DNA of 64,000 nt from Chloroflexota bacterium (GTDB lineage: Bacteria > Chloroflexota > JAJPGV01). The translations under genes were made by a program, and so were the position numbers. The notes under the pieces are model-generated. The model saw only the letters and a list, made by a program, of their open reading frames with translations. It was not told the origin of the DNA and ran no database searches. Shown one piece after another: positions 53,862-62,535 of the stretch (positions within the stretch are counted from its first letter, which is position 1; the number at the start of each line of letters is the position of its first letter). Location of the stretch: the NCBI GenBank assembly GCA_021325635.1, contig JAJPGV010000046.1, positions 62,001-126,000 on the forward strand. Reading direction: 5' to 3'.

Positions 53862-53903
53862 TACGCCACTACCTGAACGTGGCGAATCGCGCGAATGGTT
53901 GCC

Positions 53904-54491
53904 TCAGAGTGGCTTGCGCCGCGCGCGCAAATCGGCCAGCTTGGCTTCGAGCATGCTGCTCGCTTCGGCCTCCCGCTCGGCGGACGGCCAGGAGTGAATC
54001 ACCGTCTGCTCTTTGTCATACGGCCCCACCGCCAAACGCTCCCGCAGCTCGGCAGGATAGTCCGAGCAGTGCAGCTCGAGGTGGTTCCCGTCGGGATCGT
54101 TGAAATAGATCTCACAGCCCTTGGTGCCGGCTCGCGTCATTGGGCCAACGAAGGGCACCTGCCAGTAGGTCAGCTGCTCCACCCAGCGGGGGACGTCATC
54201 GGCGGCAACGTCGAAGGCGTGATGCGGATGCGCCTGCTCAACTGTTGGCTGGCCGTAATGCTGCTCGAACAGGTCCAGCTCAATGCCATTGCACAGCTTC
54301 ACGCCCACCTGCAATGCCCGCGCCAGGCCCTTGGCCACACGGTCGGGCGACGACTCGTGGTCGACCTCGCAGTTGAAGACCGCGCAGTAGAACCTGGCCG
54401 CCGCGTAGCGATCCCGCACTGGAAGCGTGAAGTGATTGAGCCCCCGAATTCGTACCTGCATACCGGGGTGGACTGACGTCGGCGCAGCCAT
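53904..54491 (-). CDS. VOC-family protein
   Basis: A 195-aa VOC protein: RIRGLNHFTLPVRDRYAAARFY, AHPHHAFDVAADDVPRWV and KGCEIYFNDPDGNHLELHCSDYP. Candidate metal ligands are His in GLNHF, His in the HPHHAF block and the late Glu in LELH. The chosen ATG has AGGAGG upstream. It is divergent from an SBP gene 170 bases away. The C-terminal 40 residues form a charged helix. Confidence 0.84.
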   Translation of the reverse strand: MAAPTSVHPGMQVRIRGLNHFTLPVRDRYAAARFYCAVFNCEVDHESSPDRVAKGLARALQVGVKLCNGIELDLFEQHYGQPTVEQAHPHHAFDVAADDVPRWVEQLTYWQVPFVGPMTRAGTKGCEIYFNDPDGNHLELHCSDYPAELRERLAVGPYDKEQTVIHSWPSAEREAEASSMLEAKLADLRARRKPL

Positions 54492-54659
54492 ACTTCTGCC
54501 TCCTGAGTGCGAATCGTCGCGGCCTAACATACCACAGCGCGGCCGCCAGCTTGCGAGCAGGCGCCGGCTGGCGTACCATTCGCGACCGCCGGTTCATGCC
54601 AGGCAGCCGATGGCTGCTAAGGTGTACTACCGGATTCAGTCTTAACCAGGGGTTCCTCC

Positions 54660-55709
54660 ATGATGCCGCTTATCCGTTCCCACGTACGCTGGTCCGCTCC
54701 CGCTGGCCTCGCCCTGCTGCTAGCCGCCTGCTCCTCAGCGCCCGCAGCAATCTCGTCCGGTTCCGGTGGAGGCGCGAGCGCCAGCTCGACCACGGTCCGA
54801 CTGGGGACCAACGCTACCTCGGTCGACAGCACGGTCGTCTCGCTCACTCAGAGCGCCGGTATCTTCTCCAAGGATGGCGCCAAGGTCGACATTCAGGGCA
54901 TGAACGGATCAGCCGCGGTCAACGCCCTCATTGCCGGCGAAATCGACGGCGTGGCCCACAGCGGCACCCAGCTGGTGTTATCGGCCATGGCCAACGGGGC
55001 TCCGCTCAAGATCGTGGCCGTGGTGTCACACGTGTACAACGTGATCCTCACCGCGCCAAACAGCATCACCTCGCTCGATCAGCTCCGCGGCAAGAAGGTA
55101 GGAGCGCCCTCCGGCACGTCGGTCAACGCCGCGGGCGCGAGGCATGCGCTCCAGAACATCGGACTGGTGGCCGGCAAGGACTATGAGCTGATCGAGACCG
55201 GCACCAACGGCGGGCTGGCCGGCGCCATGTCCGCGCTGGTGTCGCACCAGATCGACGCCGCCGCCATCGACGATCAGTTCTCACGAAAGGCTATCGAGCA
55301 GGGCGGTTACCATGCGCTGCTCGACCTGGCTTCACCCGAGGCGAACGTGTCCACGGCCTCGCAAACGCTGGTTTTCCGGGCCGATTTCGTGCAGCAGCAT
55401 CCTGATGCCGTGCAAAAGACCGTCGACGGCCTGATGGACGGCATTCACTACCTGCGAGACCACAAAGCTGAGACCCAAGCGCTGCTCAAGAGCCGTTCTC
55501 AGATCGACGATCCGGGCCAGCTAGACGAGACCTATCAGCGCCAGGTGCAGCTGCTGGCCAAGGCCCCGTCGCCCAGCAAGGACCAGTTCACCGACATCAT
55601 CGCCACCATGCCCAAAGGTGGGCCAACCATCAGCGACGCTCAGCTTTCCTCATTCATCGACGCGCACTTCGTCGAGGACGCCGTGAAACGAGGGCTGGCC
55701 AACTACTAA
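54660..55709 (+). CDS. NMT1/SsuA-type ABC substrate-binding lipoprotein
   Basis: Lipobox LLLAAC (Cys24) follows a hydrophobic stretch, then a short Ser/Gly linker. The mature part has TTVRLGTNATSVDSTVVSL, GIFSKDGAKVDIQGMNG, ALIAGEIDGVAHSGTQL, SLDQLRGKKVGAPSGTS and QHPDAVQKTVDGLMDG, typical of NMT1-like periplasmic proteins for small organic ligands. No permease adjoins. It starts with ATG-ATG and GGGG upstream. Confidence 0.86.
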   Translation: MMPLIRSHVRWSAPAGLALLLAACSSAPAAISSGSGGGASASSTTVRLGTNATSVDSTVVSLTQSAGIFSKDGAKVDIQGMNGSAAVNALIAGEIDGVAHSGTQLVLSAMANGAPLKIVAVVSHVYNVILTAPNSITSLDQLRGKKVGAPSGTSVNAAGARHALQNIGLVAGKDYELIETGTNGGLAGAMSALVSHQIDAAAIDDQFSRKAIEQGGYHALLDLASPEANVSTASQTLVFRADFVQQHPDAVQKTVDGLMDGIHYLRDHKAETQALLKSRSQIDDPGQLDETYQRQVQLLAKAPSPSKDQFTDIIATMPKGGPTISDAQLSSFIDAHFVEDAVKRGLANY

Positions 55710-55715
55710 ATTTAG

Positions 55716-56375
55716 CTACTCGACGTACAGCCAGGACTGTTCGCCGAACTCATCCTCGACGTAGGCATATTGCCGGGCGAGGGTTGCCCACCTCACGTCA
55801 GGGGCATACGGCCGCTGCAGGGTAGAAGCAACCTCGCCCTGCTCGCGGTCAAGGCGGCTGCGAATCAAGCTCAGGAGCCCGTGGCAGGCAGCTCGCTCGC
55901 CGGCCAGCTTCTCCAGCAGCAGCTTCTCCATTCCCCCATCGACGTTGCCAAAGGCCTTGGCCAGCTTCCTGGTCCGATCTTCCGCCTCGCCCTCCGCCTG
56001 AGCCAGCTCGTCCACGACCGGCACCAGCGCTGGTGAGCCGCCCATCCCGCCCCTCGGCAGCGCATCGCTCGAATGCGACCAATGGAGCGCGTCCCGCAGC
56101 GTGGCTTCGAGCCTTCGCAGGAGCTGCTCCTCCCGCATCTTGCTCTCGACCACCGTGTCGAGCACGAACTTCGCCAACGGGTCTCCAACCGAATGCAGCA
56201 ATCGCCGCAGGCGCACGCACGTGGCGGCTTGTTCGCTTCTGTGCTTCTGCACGGCAGCGAACAACCGCTCAGTCGGGGACGTCCCAGGTGCCGGCACGGG
56301 CTGGTCCAGCGCGGCCGAGCCTGTGGTGCGCGGCGCGCTCCCCCAGTAATCTGGCATCAAACTGTCGAGTGACAT
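55716..56375 (-). CDS. Helical protein of unknown function
   Basis: A 219-aa protein with a disordered Pro/Thr-rich N-terminus and long amphipathic helices (ERLFAAVQKHRSEQAATCVRLRRLL; VVESKMREEQLLRRLEATLRDAL; MEKLLLEKLAGERAACHGLLSLIRSRL). E..R and H residues could fit a ferritin-like bundle, but metal motifs are not clear. The ATG has GAGAGGAAG upstream. Convergent with the SBP gene, six bases between stops. Confidence 0.55.
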   Translation of the reverse strand: MSLDSLMPDYWGSAPRTTGSAALDQPVPAPGTSPTERLFAAVQKHRSEQAATCVRLRRLLHSVGDPLAKFVLDTVVESKMREEQLLRRLEATLRDALHWSHSSDALPRGGMGGSPALVPVVDELAQAEGEAEDRTRKLAKAFGNVDGGMEKLLLEKLAGERAACHGLLSLIRSRLDREQGEVASTLQRPYAPDVRWATLARQYAYVEDEFGEQSWLYVE

Positions 56376-56509
56376 ATCTTCCTCTCCGAGTGTGGGGTTC
56401 AGCAGTCCCTACGGAGGCCGCACTTCGATGCTAGGAAGGCCAGGTCAACCGGGTATTAGAGCCAGGTAATCGTTAGGAAAAATCCGCAAGGCCCACACCG
56501 CGACGTCTG

Positions 56510-57190
56510 TCAGCGAGATCGGGAGCGCAGCAACCGCTCCGCCTCGCGCATATCGGCAGGCAGCGTGATTTTCGGGTTCGGCGCGCCGGCCGCTACCAGG
56601 TGCACCGCGCAGCCATGGCGGGTCAGCACGGCCGCGGTGTCGGATCCATCAAAGCCTTCGTCCTGCGCCTGCTGGTAGGCGCCCAGCAAGAGGCCGGCCC
56701 GCGCGGCTTGCGGCGTCTGCGCGCGCCAGACGCTGGCTGCCGGATAGGCTCGGACGACAGCCGAGCTGGCCCCGTTCGTTTCGACGTCCAAAGCTGGCGT
56801 GCCCGCGGCCGCCGCCAGCATCGCGCAGCCGAAGCGTTCGGCGACCTCGAACACGCGTTCCACGTCGGATCGAGCGACCAGGGGGCGGGCGCCATCATGG
56901 ATGGCGATGACGTCGTCCTCAGCCAGCGTCCGCTGCAGATGCCGAAGAGCGTTCCACTCCGACGCGTGGCGGGTTGAACCGCCGAGGACCGTCTCCAGCG
57001 TCGGGAAGAGCGCGCAAACCTCGACCAGGTCGAGCTCGGCGGCCACCAGCAGCAGGCGCTGGCAAACCTCGCCGAACGTCGCTACCGAATGCGCCAGCAT
57101 AGGTCGGCCCGCCAGGGGCAGCAGCACCTTGTTGCGGCCGGCCGCCATGCGCTGACCTCGTCCGCCTGCCAGGATCACGCCGACCCTCAC
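56510..57190 (-). CDS. ispD: 2-C-methyl-D-erythritol 4-phosphate cytidylyltransferase
   Basis: MEP-pathway enzyme making CDP-methylerythritol. The nucleotidyltransferase signature AGGRGQRMAAGRNKVLLPLAGRPM is at the N-terminus. HDGARPLV, RAYPAASVWRAQTPQAAR and the end NPKITLPADMREAERLL match IspD. Length 226 is normal. It starts in a 4-base overlap with the FHA gene upstream, so isoprenoid synthesis is transcribed with a signalling protein. No ispF fusion or neighbour. Confidence 0.93.
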   Translation of the reverse strand: MRVGVILAGGRGQRMAAGRNKVLLPLAGRPMLAHSVATFGEVCQRLLLVAAELDLVEVCALFPTLETVLGGSTRHASEWNALRHLQRTLAEDDVIAIHDGARPLVARSDVERVFEVAERFGCAMLAAAAGTPALDVETNGASSAVVRAYPAASVWRAQTPQAARAGLLLGAYQQAQDEGFDGSDTAAVLTRHGCAVHLVAAGAPNPKITLPADMREAERLLRSRSR

Positions 57191-57663
57191 GCCTTGGCAC
57201 CCGAGTCCCGACTGGCGGCTGGCCCCTCCTCCACCTCCAGACGCAGCTGCACCTCGCCCAGCCGGATGACGTCACCGCGATAGGCAGGCAGAGCGTCCGC
57301 TACCCAGCTGCCGTTGACAGCCGTCCCATTGGTGCTGTTGAGGTCCTGCACCATCCAGCAGCCGCGCTCCCGGCGTATGGCCGCGTGATGAGCCGAAACG
57401 GAGGGATCCGCCAGCACGATGGTGTTGTCTTCAGCGCGCCCCAGGGTGGCGCTCGACCACAGCTCGAAGCGCGCTCCTACCAGGCCGTCCTGACCGTCGC
57501 TGACCACCCGCAGCCGTACCCGTGCGGCTTTCCCATCGAGGTCGGCACCCTCCCCGGCTCGACGCAGACCGGCCCAGGCCAGGCGCACCACCGCGAACAG
57601 GAACACGTACAGCAGCGCAAGGAAGGCTATGCGGAGCAGGAACAACAGGATGTCGAAGCTCAT
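57187..57663 (-). CDS. Membrane-anchored FHA-domain protein
   Basis: The N-terminal transmembrane helix (about 4-28, DILLFLLRIAFLALLYVFLFAVV) is followed by a basic linker. A forkhead-associated phosphothreonine-binding domain (about 70-150) has LGRAEDNTIVLADPSVSAHHAAI, DLNSTNGTAVNG and GDVIRLGEVQLRLE. FHA residues Gly-Arg, Ser/His and Asn are present. The ATG chosen gives 158 aa and drops a disordered upstream frame. Gene order (FhaA-like, FHA, IspD) suggests a cell-envelope Ser/Thr-kinase network, but no PknB is in view. Confidence 0.85.
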   Translation of the reverse strand: MSFDILLFLLRIAFLALLYVFLFAVVRLAWAGLRRAGEGADLDGKAARVRLRVVSDGQDGLVGARFELWSSATLGRAEDNTIVLADPSVSAHHAAIRRERGCWMVQDLNSTNGTAVNGSWVADALPAYRGDVIRLGEVQLRLEVEEGPAASRDSGAKA

Positions 57664-57706
57664 GCGTGGGCGCTCACAGCGAGATCCGAGACAGCCGCGC
57701 GCATCC

Positions 57707-58480
57707 TCAGCGTTCGGGCGACTTGCGCACGACGACCTCGAATCCCCCAAAGGCCAGGCGGTCTCCGTCGCACAGCTCGGCCTCCGCCACGGGCCGGCCG
57801 TTCACCGTGCTCCCGTTGCGGCTCCGGAGATCGCGCAGCAGGACTCGATCCCCTGACTCCTCGATGATGGCGTGCCGGCGCGATACCCGGACGTCCGGCA
57901 GCATGAGATCGTTGCCTTCGGCTCGGCCGATGGCGAACGGATACTGCTGCACGGGCAGCCGGATAGGCTGCCCGTCGGCTCCTGGGACCTCCAGGCAAAC
58001 CTCTGCCGAAGGCCCAGCTGTCCGTTCTCGACCTCCCTCCCGCGGGCCGCGTCCAGCTCCGTGCGCTCGCCGCGCTCCCGCTGGCGGCCGCGGCGAACGA
58101 GCCTCAGCAGGCGGTCGCGAGTGGCTCGCCACGATCCTGACCGCTCCGCGCGCCACGTCCGTGTCTGCGGTGAGCGTGACGCGAGGGGCGGCGTCGAAGT
58201 TCAAACCTCGCTCTCTCGCCAGCTCGACGGCATAGCCTGCCAGCTCACGGTCGATGTCGACCTCCAGCTGGCACAGATCGGCGTAATCTTCCGGGTTCAA
58301 GGCCGCCACATAGCGGTTGGGAGCGACCGGCGCCGCGCTTCCGGGGCGCTGCCCGCGCTCCATCGAGCGGGCCAGAGCCTGGGCTAGCTCGGCGGGCTGC
58401 AACCCTCCGCCCAGCATACGGACGACGCGCCGATCGATGAGATCCTGCATGAAACCCTCGAAGCGGCCGAGGGCGCTCAT
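57707..58480 (-). CDS. FhaA-like protein: DUF3662 plus FHA domain
   Basis: The N-terminal DUF3662 domain (about 1-100, MSALGRFEGFMQDLIDRRVVR ...) is followed by an Arg/Pro/Ala linker. The C-terminal FHA domain (about 165-257) has IGRAEGNDLMLPDVRVSRRHAII, DLRSRNGSTVNG and CDGDRLAFGGFEV. This is the mycobacterial FhaA architecture, where the protein interacts with PknB-phosphorylated cell-wall factors. The start is an ATG with TACAAT 6 bases upstream and no ribosome site, so it is probably leaderless. The much longer frame upstream overlaps degV and is a shadow. Confidence 0.87.
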   Translation of the reverse strand: MSALGRFEGFMQDLIDRRVVRMLGGGLQPAELAQALARSMERGQRPGSAAPVAPNRYVAALNPEDYADLCQLEVDIDRELAGYAVELARERGLNFDAAPRVTLTADTDVARGAVRIVASHSRPPAEARSPRPPAGARRAHGAGRGPREGGRERTAGPSAEVCLEVPGADGQPIRLPVQQYPFAIGRAEGNDLMLPDVRVSRRHAIIEESGDRVLLRDLRSRNGSTVNGRPVAEAELCDGDRLAFGGFEVVVRKSPER

Positions 58481-58486
58481 AGGCGA

Positions 58487-58522
58487 ATTGTAGGCGGGCC
58501 GCCCAACCCAGCCGCCTACAAT
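58487..58522. promoter_or_regulatory. Divergent leaderless promoters between fhaA-like gene and degV
   Basis: TACAAT on the minus strand (58492-58487) ends 6 bases before the FhaA-like ATG. TACAAT on the plus strand (58517-58522) ends 9 bases before the DegV ATG. Neither gene has a ribosome site. Two identical -10 boxes at leaderless spacing make this the clearest such pair in the window. Confidence 0.55.
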
Positions 58523-58531
58523 TGCCAGCGC

Positions 58532-59365
58532 ATGTCCGCCGCTGTCGCCGTTGTCACCGACAGCACCGCCGACCTTCCGGCCGAACGGATCGCCGCCCTC
58601 GGCATTCACGTCGTGCCGCTCGAGGTGCGCTTTGGCCAAGCCTCGTTCCTCGACGGGCTGGATCTGCCCCCGCAGGCCTTCTACGACGAGCTCGTGACCA
58701 GCAAGGATCTGCCGACGACGTCGCAGCCCTCCCCAGGCCGTTTCCGCGAGATCTATGAGGGCATCGAGGCTGAGAGCATCGTCTCGATCCATCTCTCCTC
58801 CAAGCTGAGCGGCACGGCGAGCAGCGCTTCGCTGGCCGCGGCCCAGGTGCCCCACAAGCGCATCGCGGTCATCGACTCGGGAACGGTTTCGCTGGCCATG
58901 GGTTACCTGGCCCAGGCGGCGGCGGAAGCGGCCCGCGATGGCGCATTGTTCGACGAAGTGCGCGATCTCGTCAACGCCTACGCCAGCCAGACCTGGTTCT
59001 ATGCGGCCCTCGAAACGCTGCATTTCGCTCATCGCAGCGGACGGATCACGTTCGCTCAGACGCTGCTCGGGAGCGTCCTGCAGGTCAAGCCGATCCTAAC
59101 GATTCGAGAAGGCCAGGTGCAGCCGGTAGACCGGCCGCGCACGATGGGCAAGGCGCTGAATCGACTGGTCGATCTGACCCTAGGGCAGGGCCCCTTTCGG
59201 TACCTGGCGATACCGCACGCGAATAACCTCGAGCTGGCGCGACGACTGGCGGCAAGGCTCACGGAACAGACCTCGTGTGACGTCGACGTGGTCATGACGG
59301 GGGCGACCATCGGCACCCACTGCGGACCCGGCGCGGTCGCCACCTGCGGCATTCGCCGAGCCTGA
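58532..59365 (+). CDS. DegV-family fatty-acid-binding protein
   Basis: Two-domain DegV fold (277 aa). It opens VAVVTDSTADLPAERIAALG, followed by DLPTTSQPSPGRF, SIHLSSKLSGTASSASLAA, VIDSGTVSLAMGYLAQAA, the block FAHRSGRITFAQTLLGSVLQVKP, and the end GATIGTHCGPGAVATCGI. DegV/FakB proteins present fatty acids to a FakA kinase in Gram-positive bacteria; no fakA is near. Probably leaderless. Confidence 0.92.
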   Translation: MSAAVAVVTDSTADLPAERIAALGIHVVPLEVRFGQASFLDGLDLPPQAFYDELVTSKDLPTTSQPSPGRFREIYEGIEAESIVSIHLSSKLSGTASSASLAAAQVPHKRIAVIDSGTVSLAMGYLAQAAAEAARDGALFDEVRDLVNAYASQTWFYAALETLHFAHRSGRITFAQTLLGSVLQVKPILTIREGQVQPVDRPRTMGKALNRLVDLTLGQGPFRYLAIPHANNLELARRLAARLTEQTSCDVDVVMTGATIGTHCGPGAVATCGIRRA

Positions 59366-59382
59366 TCGCCGGGGACGGGAAA

Positions 59383-59408
59383 GGCCAGGGTAACCCCTGG
59401 CCTCTGGT
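59383..59408. terminator. Bidirectional terminator between degV and the DUF5679 gene
   Basis: GGCCAGGG-TAAC-CCCTGGCC is a perfect 8-bp stem with a T-rich tail on the degV side. It lies 17 bases after the degV stop and 21 bases past the stop of the convergent small gene. Confidence 0.65.
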
Positions 59409-59423
59409 TTCAGGCTGCGGTGC

Positions 59424-59561
59424 TTACTTCCCGATCTTGAACATCTTCGTGCCACACACCGGGCACGAGCCCTCCGTCGCCGGCTTGCCATTCTTCATGG
59501 TGACGGACTTCGAGTCCTTCATCTCACGTTTCGACTTGCACTTGACGCAGTAACCTTCCAC
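59424..59561 (-). CDS. 45-aa DUF5679 zinc-ribbon protein
   Basis: Small protein starting GYCVKCKSKREMKDSKSV (after GTG-Glu), with VTMKNGKPATEGSCPVCGTK and ending MFKIGK. Two CxxC pairs (Cys5/8 and Cys33/36) form one zinc ribbon. This is the widespread DUF5679 family of Chloroflexi and relatives; function unknown, perhaps nucleic-acid or topoisomerase-associated. A GTG start follows GGGG. A TATAAT box lies 46 bases upstream of the start. Confidence 0.85.
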   Translation of the reverse strand: MEGYCVKCKSKREMKDSKSVTMKNGKPATEGSCPVCGTKMFKIGK

Positions 59562-59614
59562 GCTGCCTACCCCTTTCGATCAAGAATGCAAGCGCCCTCA
59601 AGGCACTCCGCGCG

Positions 59615-59620
59615 ATTATA
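59615..59620 (-). promoter_or_regulatory. -10 box for the DUF5679 gene
   Basis: A perfect TATAAT on the minus strand, giving a predicted leader of about 46 bases to the GTG. No clear -35 at standard spacing. Confidence 0.45.
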
Positions 59621-59722
59621 CACGCCCCACGCTTGACTCCGGCCGAAAATACGCCTCAATTGAGCACGAAATCGCCCATTTCGGCCAGGAAAGACTACCT
59701 GGCGGCGTGTAGTGAAAGGTGC

Positions 59723-60922
59723 TCATGCGCCAAGCTGGCTGGCAATCCAGTCAGCGATCAGCGCATGCGCCTCTCCCACGTTGACGCAGCCGTGATCTCC
59801 CGATGAGAAGATCAGCCGCTCCTTCGGCTCACGAGCCTCGGCAAAGATGAGGTGAGATTCGCCAAAGGGGATGATGGGATCCATCTCGCCATGCACGACC
59901 AGCAGCGGGCACACGATGTCCGAGATGCGACCCCTCAGATTGACCGACTGCACGATCTCCAGCAGCTCGTCGTGCGTGGCGACCCCGAGCACGTATCGCA
60001 GGAACTCCTTGATCTCATGCGGGAAGCTGCCCCACCAGGCGCTGGGATTGTAAAAGCCGGCGATCTCGACCAATGCCTTTACCCGCCGGTCACTGACCGC
60101 CGCCAGCATGGCCGCCGCGGCTCCCATGCTGGTTCCGACCAGCGCCAGACGATCGCCATCGAGGTCCTCCCTGGAGAGCAGGTAATCCACCGCCCCTTTT
60201 ACCACCGCCACCGCGTTGGACTCGTTCAGCGACAGGTACGGCCGTGACTCACCCTGACCCGGCAGATCGACCGTGAGGGTAGCCATCCCCCGATCCACGA
60301 TGACCTCGGGCGGAAAATCGCCGTGCTCCTTGACCATCCCTAACCCCGGGACGATCAGCACGATTGGCGGGCGGGCAGCTCCCCTGGGCAGGCGAAGGTA
60401 GGCCGGCAGCAGGAGTCCGTTCACCGGTACCTCCACCCGCTCGATTGGCGGATGCATATGGCGGCCCGCCTGGACAAACGCATCCACCGCAGCGCGCTCG
60501 AGCGCTGCACGCTCGGGCGTGTCCGAGAGGATGGACATCTCGGCGAAGCGGTAATACGTCGAAGCCCTGGTCAGCATTTCGACCGCCGTAGCGGAGCGGC
60601 CGGCTTGCACGGCCTCGCGACCCAAGCGGTCGTAGTGCTGAGCGGTTCGCCGCCATTCGCCGGACCACGCTTCCGGCTTGAGACTGCGGATGCGCCCAAG
60701 GGTCGCATCGACGTCGGCATAGCTGGCGCCGTTGGCATCGATGAAGGCGCCGTAGAAGCGCCGCGCGAACGGACGCATGCCGAGCATCCGCACCACCGGC
60801 TCCAAATCGAGCGGCCGTCCTTTCCGCAAGCGGGACAGCGCCCGCCAGCCCGCCTCACCAAGCCGGCGCATGACGAGCTCGGCGCGGTCGCTGGTCAGCA
60901 GCTGCCTAGTCGTCGTCGCCAT
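59723..60922 (-). CDS. Alpha/beta hydrolase (FrsA/DUF1100-like esterase)
   Basis: Two-part protein of 399 aa. A helical N-terminal region (about 1-150) precedes an alpha/beta hydrolase domain with the nucleophile elbow ALVGTSMGAAAAM, catalytic Asp in VVHGEMDPIIPFGES, and His in SSGDHGCVNVGE. The oxyanion block is PIVLIVPGLGMVKE. The layout matches the FrsA/DUF1100 and 2,6-dihydropseudooxynicotine hydrolase type, which cleave C-C bonds or esters. I chose the ATG after GGAAGAG, giving a 17-base overlap with the tRNA nucleotidyltransferase gene. Confidence 0.84.
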   Translation of the reverse strand: MATTTRQLLTSDRAELVMRRLGEAGWRALSRLRKGRPLDLEPVVRMLGMRPFARRFYGAFIDANGASYADVDATLGRIRSLKPEAWSGEWRRTAQHYDRLGREAVQAGRSATAVEMLTRASTYYRFAEMSILSDTPERAALERAAVDAFVQAGRHMHPPIERVEVPVNGLLLPAYLRLPRGAARPPIVLIVPGLGMVKEHGDFPPEVIVDRGMATLTVDLPGQGESRPYLSLNESNAVAVVKGAVDYLLSREDLDGDRLALVGTSMGAAAAMLAAVSDRRVKALVEIAGFYNPSAWWGSFPHEIKEFLRYVLGVATHDELLEIVQSVNLRGRISDIVCPLLVVHGEMDPIIPFGESHLIFAEAREPKERLIFSSGDHGCVNVGEAHALIADWIASQLGA

Positions 60923-62354
60923 GCTCTTCCAGAAAGCGACGAGCCTCCTCGGCTGCGCCCTCCTTGTCGTAACGGCCCAGATCCCCATCGAGAACCAGGT
61001 CCAGGAGATGATCCTTCACGCCCTGGATCCAGCGGCCGGGGGGGCGCCCGGTCATGGCCATGAGCTCGTCGCCGTTGAGCGGGCTGACGATCTTCTCCGC
61101 ACCCTCCTCGGCGATGAGATCTTCGCAGCGCTGCGCGAGCCGGTCCAAGCGGCTCAAGTGGGCGCGGACGCGGCGAGGGTTGGAGCTGGTGATGTCCGCT
61201 CGGGCCAAGCCCCACAGCGGGTTCAACGTCTCAACACCAACGGTATGGACGTACCTGCGCACTGCCCGCTCCGACCATTCGTCGGTATTGGCGGCCTGGC
61301 GCATGTGCAGATCCACCAGGCGGCTCACGCGCTCGATCGTGTCCTGGTCGTAACGCAGCTCTGCCAGGATTTTTCGGGTCATACGCGCCCCAATGGTGTC
61401 ATGGCCAAAGAAGTGCACTTCGCCGTTGTTGAAGGTGAAGGTTCGCGGCTTAGCAATGTCGTGGAACAGCGCGGCGAGGCGCAGCACCAGGTCCGAAGGA
61501 GCGTTGTCCACCACACCAATCACGTGCTCGAAGAGGTTCTTCATGCGCACGCCTGGCGGCACCCGCATGCGGCCCGCCTCGTTGGTGCTGGGCTCGTCCG
61601 GCGTCTCGATGCTCTTCAAGTCGAGCAGCTCGGGGCAGAAGTAGCGAGCGAGATCGAGGTCGACCAGCAGCCGCAGGCCGCGTCCCGGCTGCTCCGATAC
61701 CAGGACCTTGTTCAACTCGTCCCGAATACGCTCGCGGGAGATGTGCTCCAGCATAGGAGCGCTCGCCCGGACCTCGTCAGCCAAGCCCGGGGCCAGCTCG
61801 AACCCGAACTGCACCGCGAAGCGAACCACGCGCATCAACCGCAGCGGGTCCTCCGTGAAGCGCTCGCGCGGGCTGCCCGTCACGCGGATGATGTGCTGGC
61901 GCAGGTCACCCACGCCATCCGCCGGATCGAGCAGGTTGCCGGTGGACAGGTCCAGAGCCATGGAATTGATGGTCAGGTCGCGGCGGACGAGGTCCTCTTC
62001 AATGGATGAGCGGAAGTCAACCTCGGGATGGCGGTCCCCGAATTCGTAGTGCTCTGACCTGAAGGTGGTGACCTCGACCGTTTCGTCGCCGAAGACCGCG
62101 CTTATCGTGCCAAAGCGCTTGCCGAGGGCGTACAGCGCGTCCGGCCTGGCGCGCCGCAGCAGCTTCTCGGTCACCTCCGGTCGTGCGCTGGTGGCCAGGT
62201 CGAAATCATGAACCGTCCGCTGGATGAGTAGGTCACGAACCGAACCGCCGACCAGGTAAATGCGCTCGCCGGCGGCGGCGAACAGCTGGTGCAGCCGGCC
62301 CAGCAGAGGCCGCCGTTCAACCTCGGGAGAGAGGACGTGCTCCAGGACTTTCAT
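60906..62354 (-). CDS. cca: CCA-adding tRNA nucleotidyltransferase with HD domain
   Basis: Class II nucleotidyltransferase. The head motif YLVGGSVRDLLIQR is followed by DFDLAT (catalytic aspartates), RRDLTINSMA and the nucleotide-recognition EDPLRLMRVVRFA. The HD-type segment ALFHDIAKP lies about residue 300. It can add CCA to the 3' end of tRNA, needed here because the window's tRNA-Thr lacks an encoded CCA. A pure A-adding enzyme cannot be excluded. The ATG has TATGCT 9 bases upstream and no ribosome site. Confidence 0.9.
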   Translation of the reverse strand: MKVLEHVLSPEVERRPLLGRLHQLFAAAGERIYLVGGSVRDLLIQRTVHDFDLATSARPEVTEKLLRRARPDALYALGKRFGTISAVFGDETVEVTTFRSEHYEFGDRHPEVDFRSSIEEDLVRRDLTINSMALDLSTGNLLDPADGVGDLRQHIIRVTGSPRERFTEDPLRLMRVVRFAVQFGFELAPGLADEVRASAPMLEHISRERIRDELNKVLVSEQPGRGLRLLVDLDLARYFCPELLDLKSIETPDEPSTNEAGRMRVPPGVRMKNLFEHVIGVVDNAPSDLVLRLAALFHDIAKPRTFTFNNGEVHFFGHDTIGARMTRKILAELRYDQDTIERVSRLVDLHMRQAANTDEWSERAVRRYVHTVGVETLNPLWGLARADITSSNPRRVRAHLSRLDRLAQRCEDLIAEEGAEKIVSPLNGDELMAMTGRPPGRWIQGVKDHLLDLVLDGDLGRYDKEGAAEEARRFLEEHGDDD

Positions 62355-62535
62355 GAACTTTTGAGCATAACCGTGGCCACGACCAGTGGGCTGTCGTCAC
62401 CCACTATCTACATTAGCCGGCTCGAACTCAGCCGCGTTGTTCGCGCGGCCCAGCACTGCCTGCCCCTCTCTCGGCGAATCGATCCGTGATCCTGTGATCC
62501 TTAGGCGTTGCGACTGAACTTCTAGGGGATCAACG

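Noticed and set aside
57707-59032. A 441-aa version of the FhaA-like protein extending into degV
   Set aside because: The extra N-terminus is antisense to degV. The DUF3662 start MSALGRFEGFM is at the internal ATG with a -10 box at leaderless spacing.
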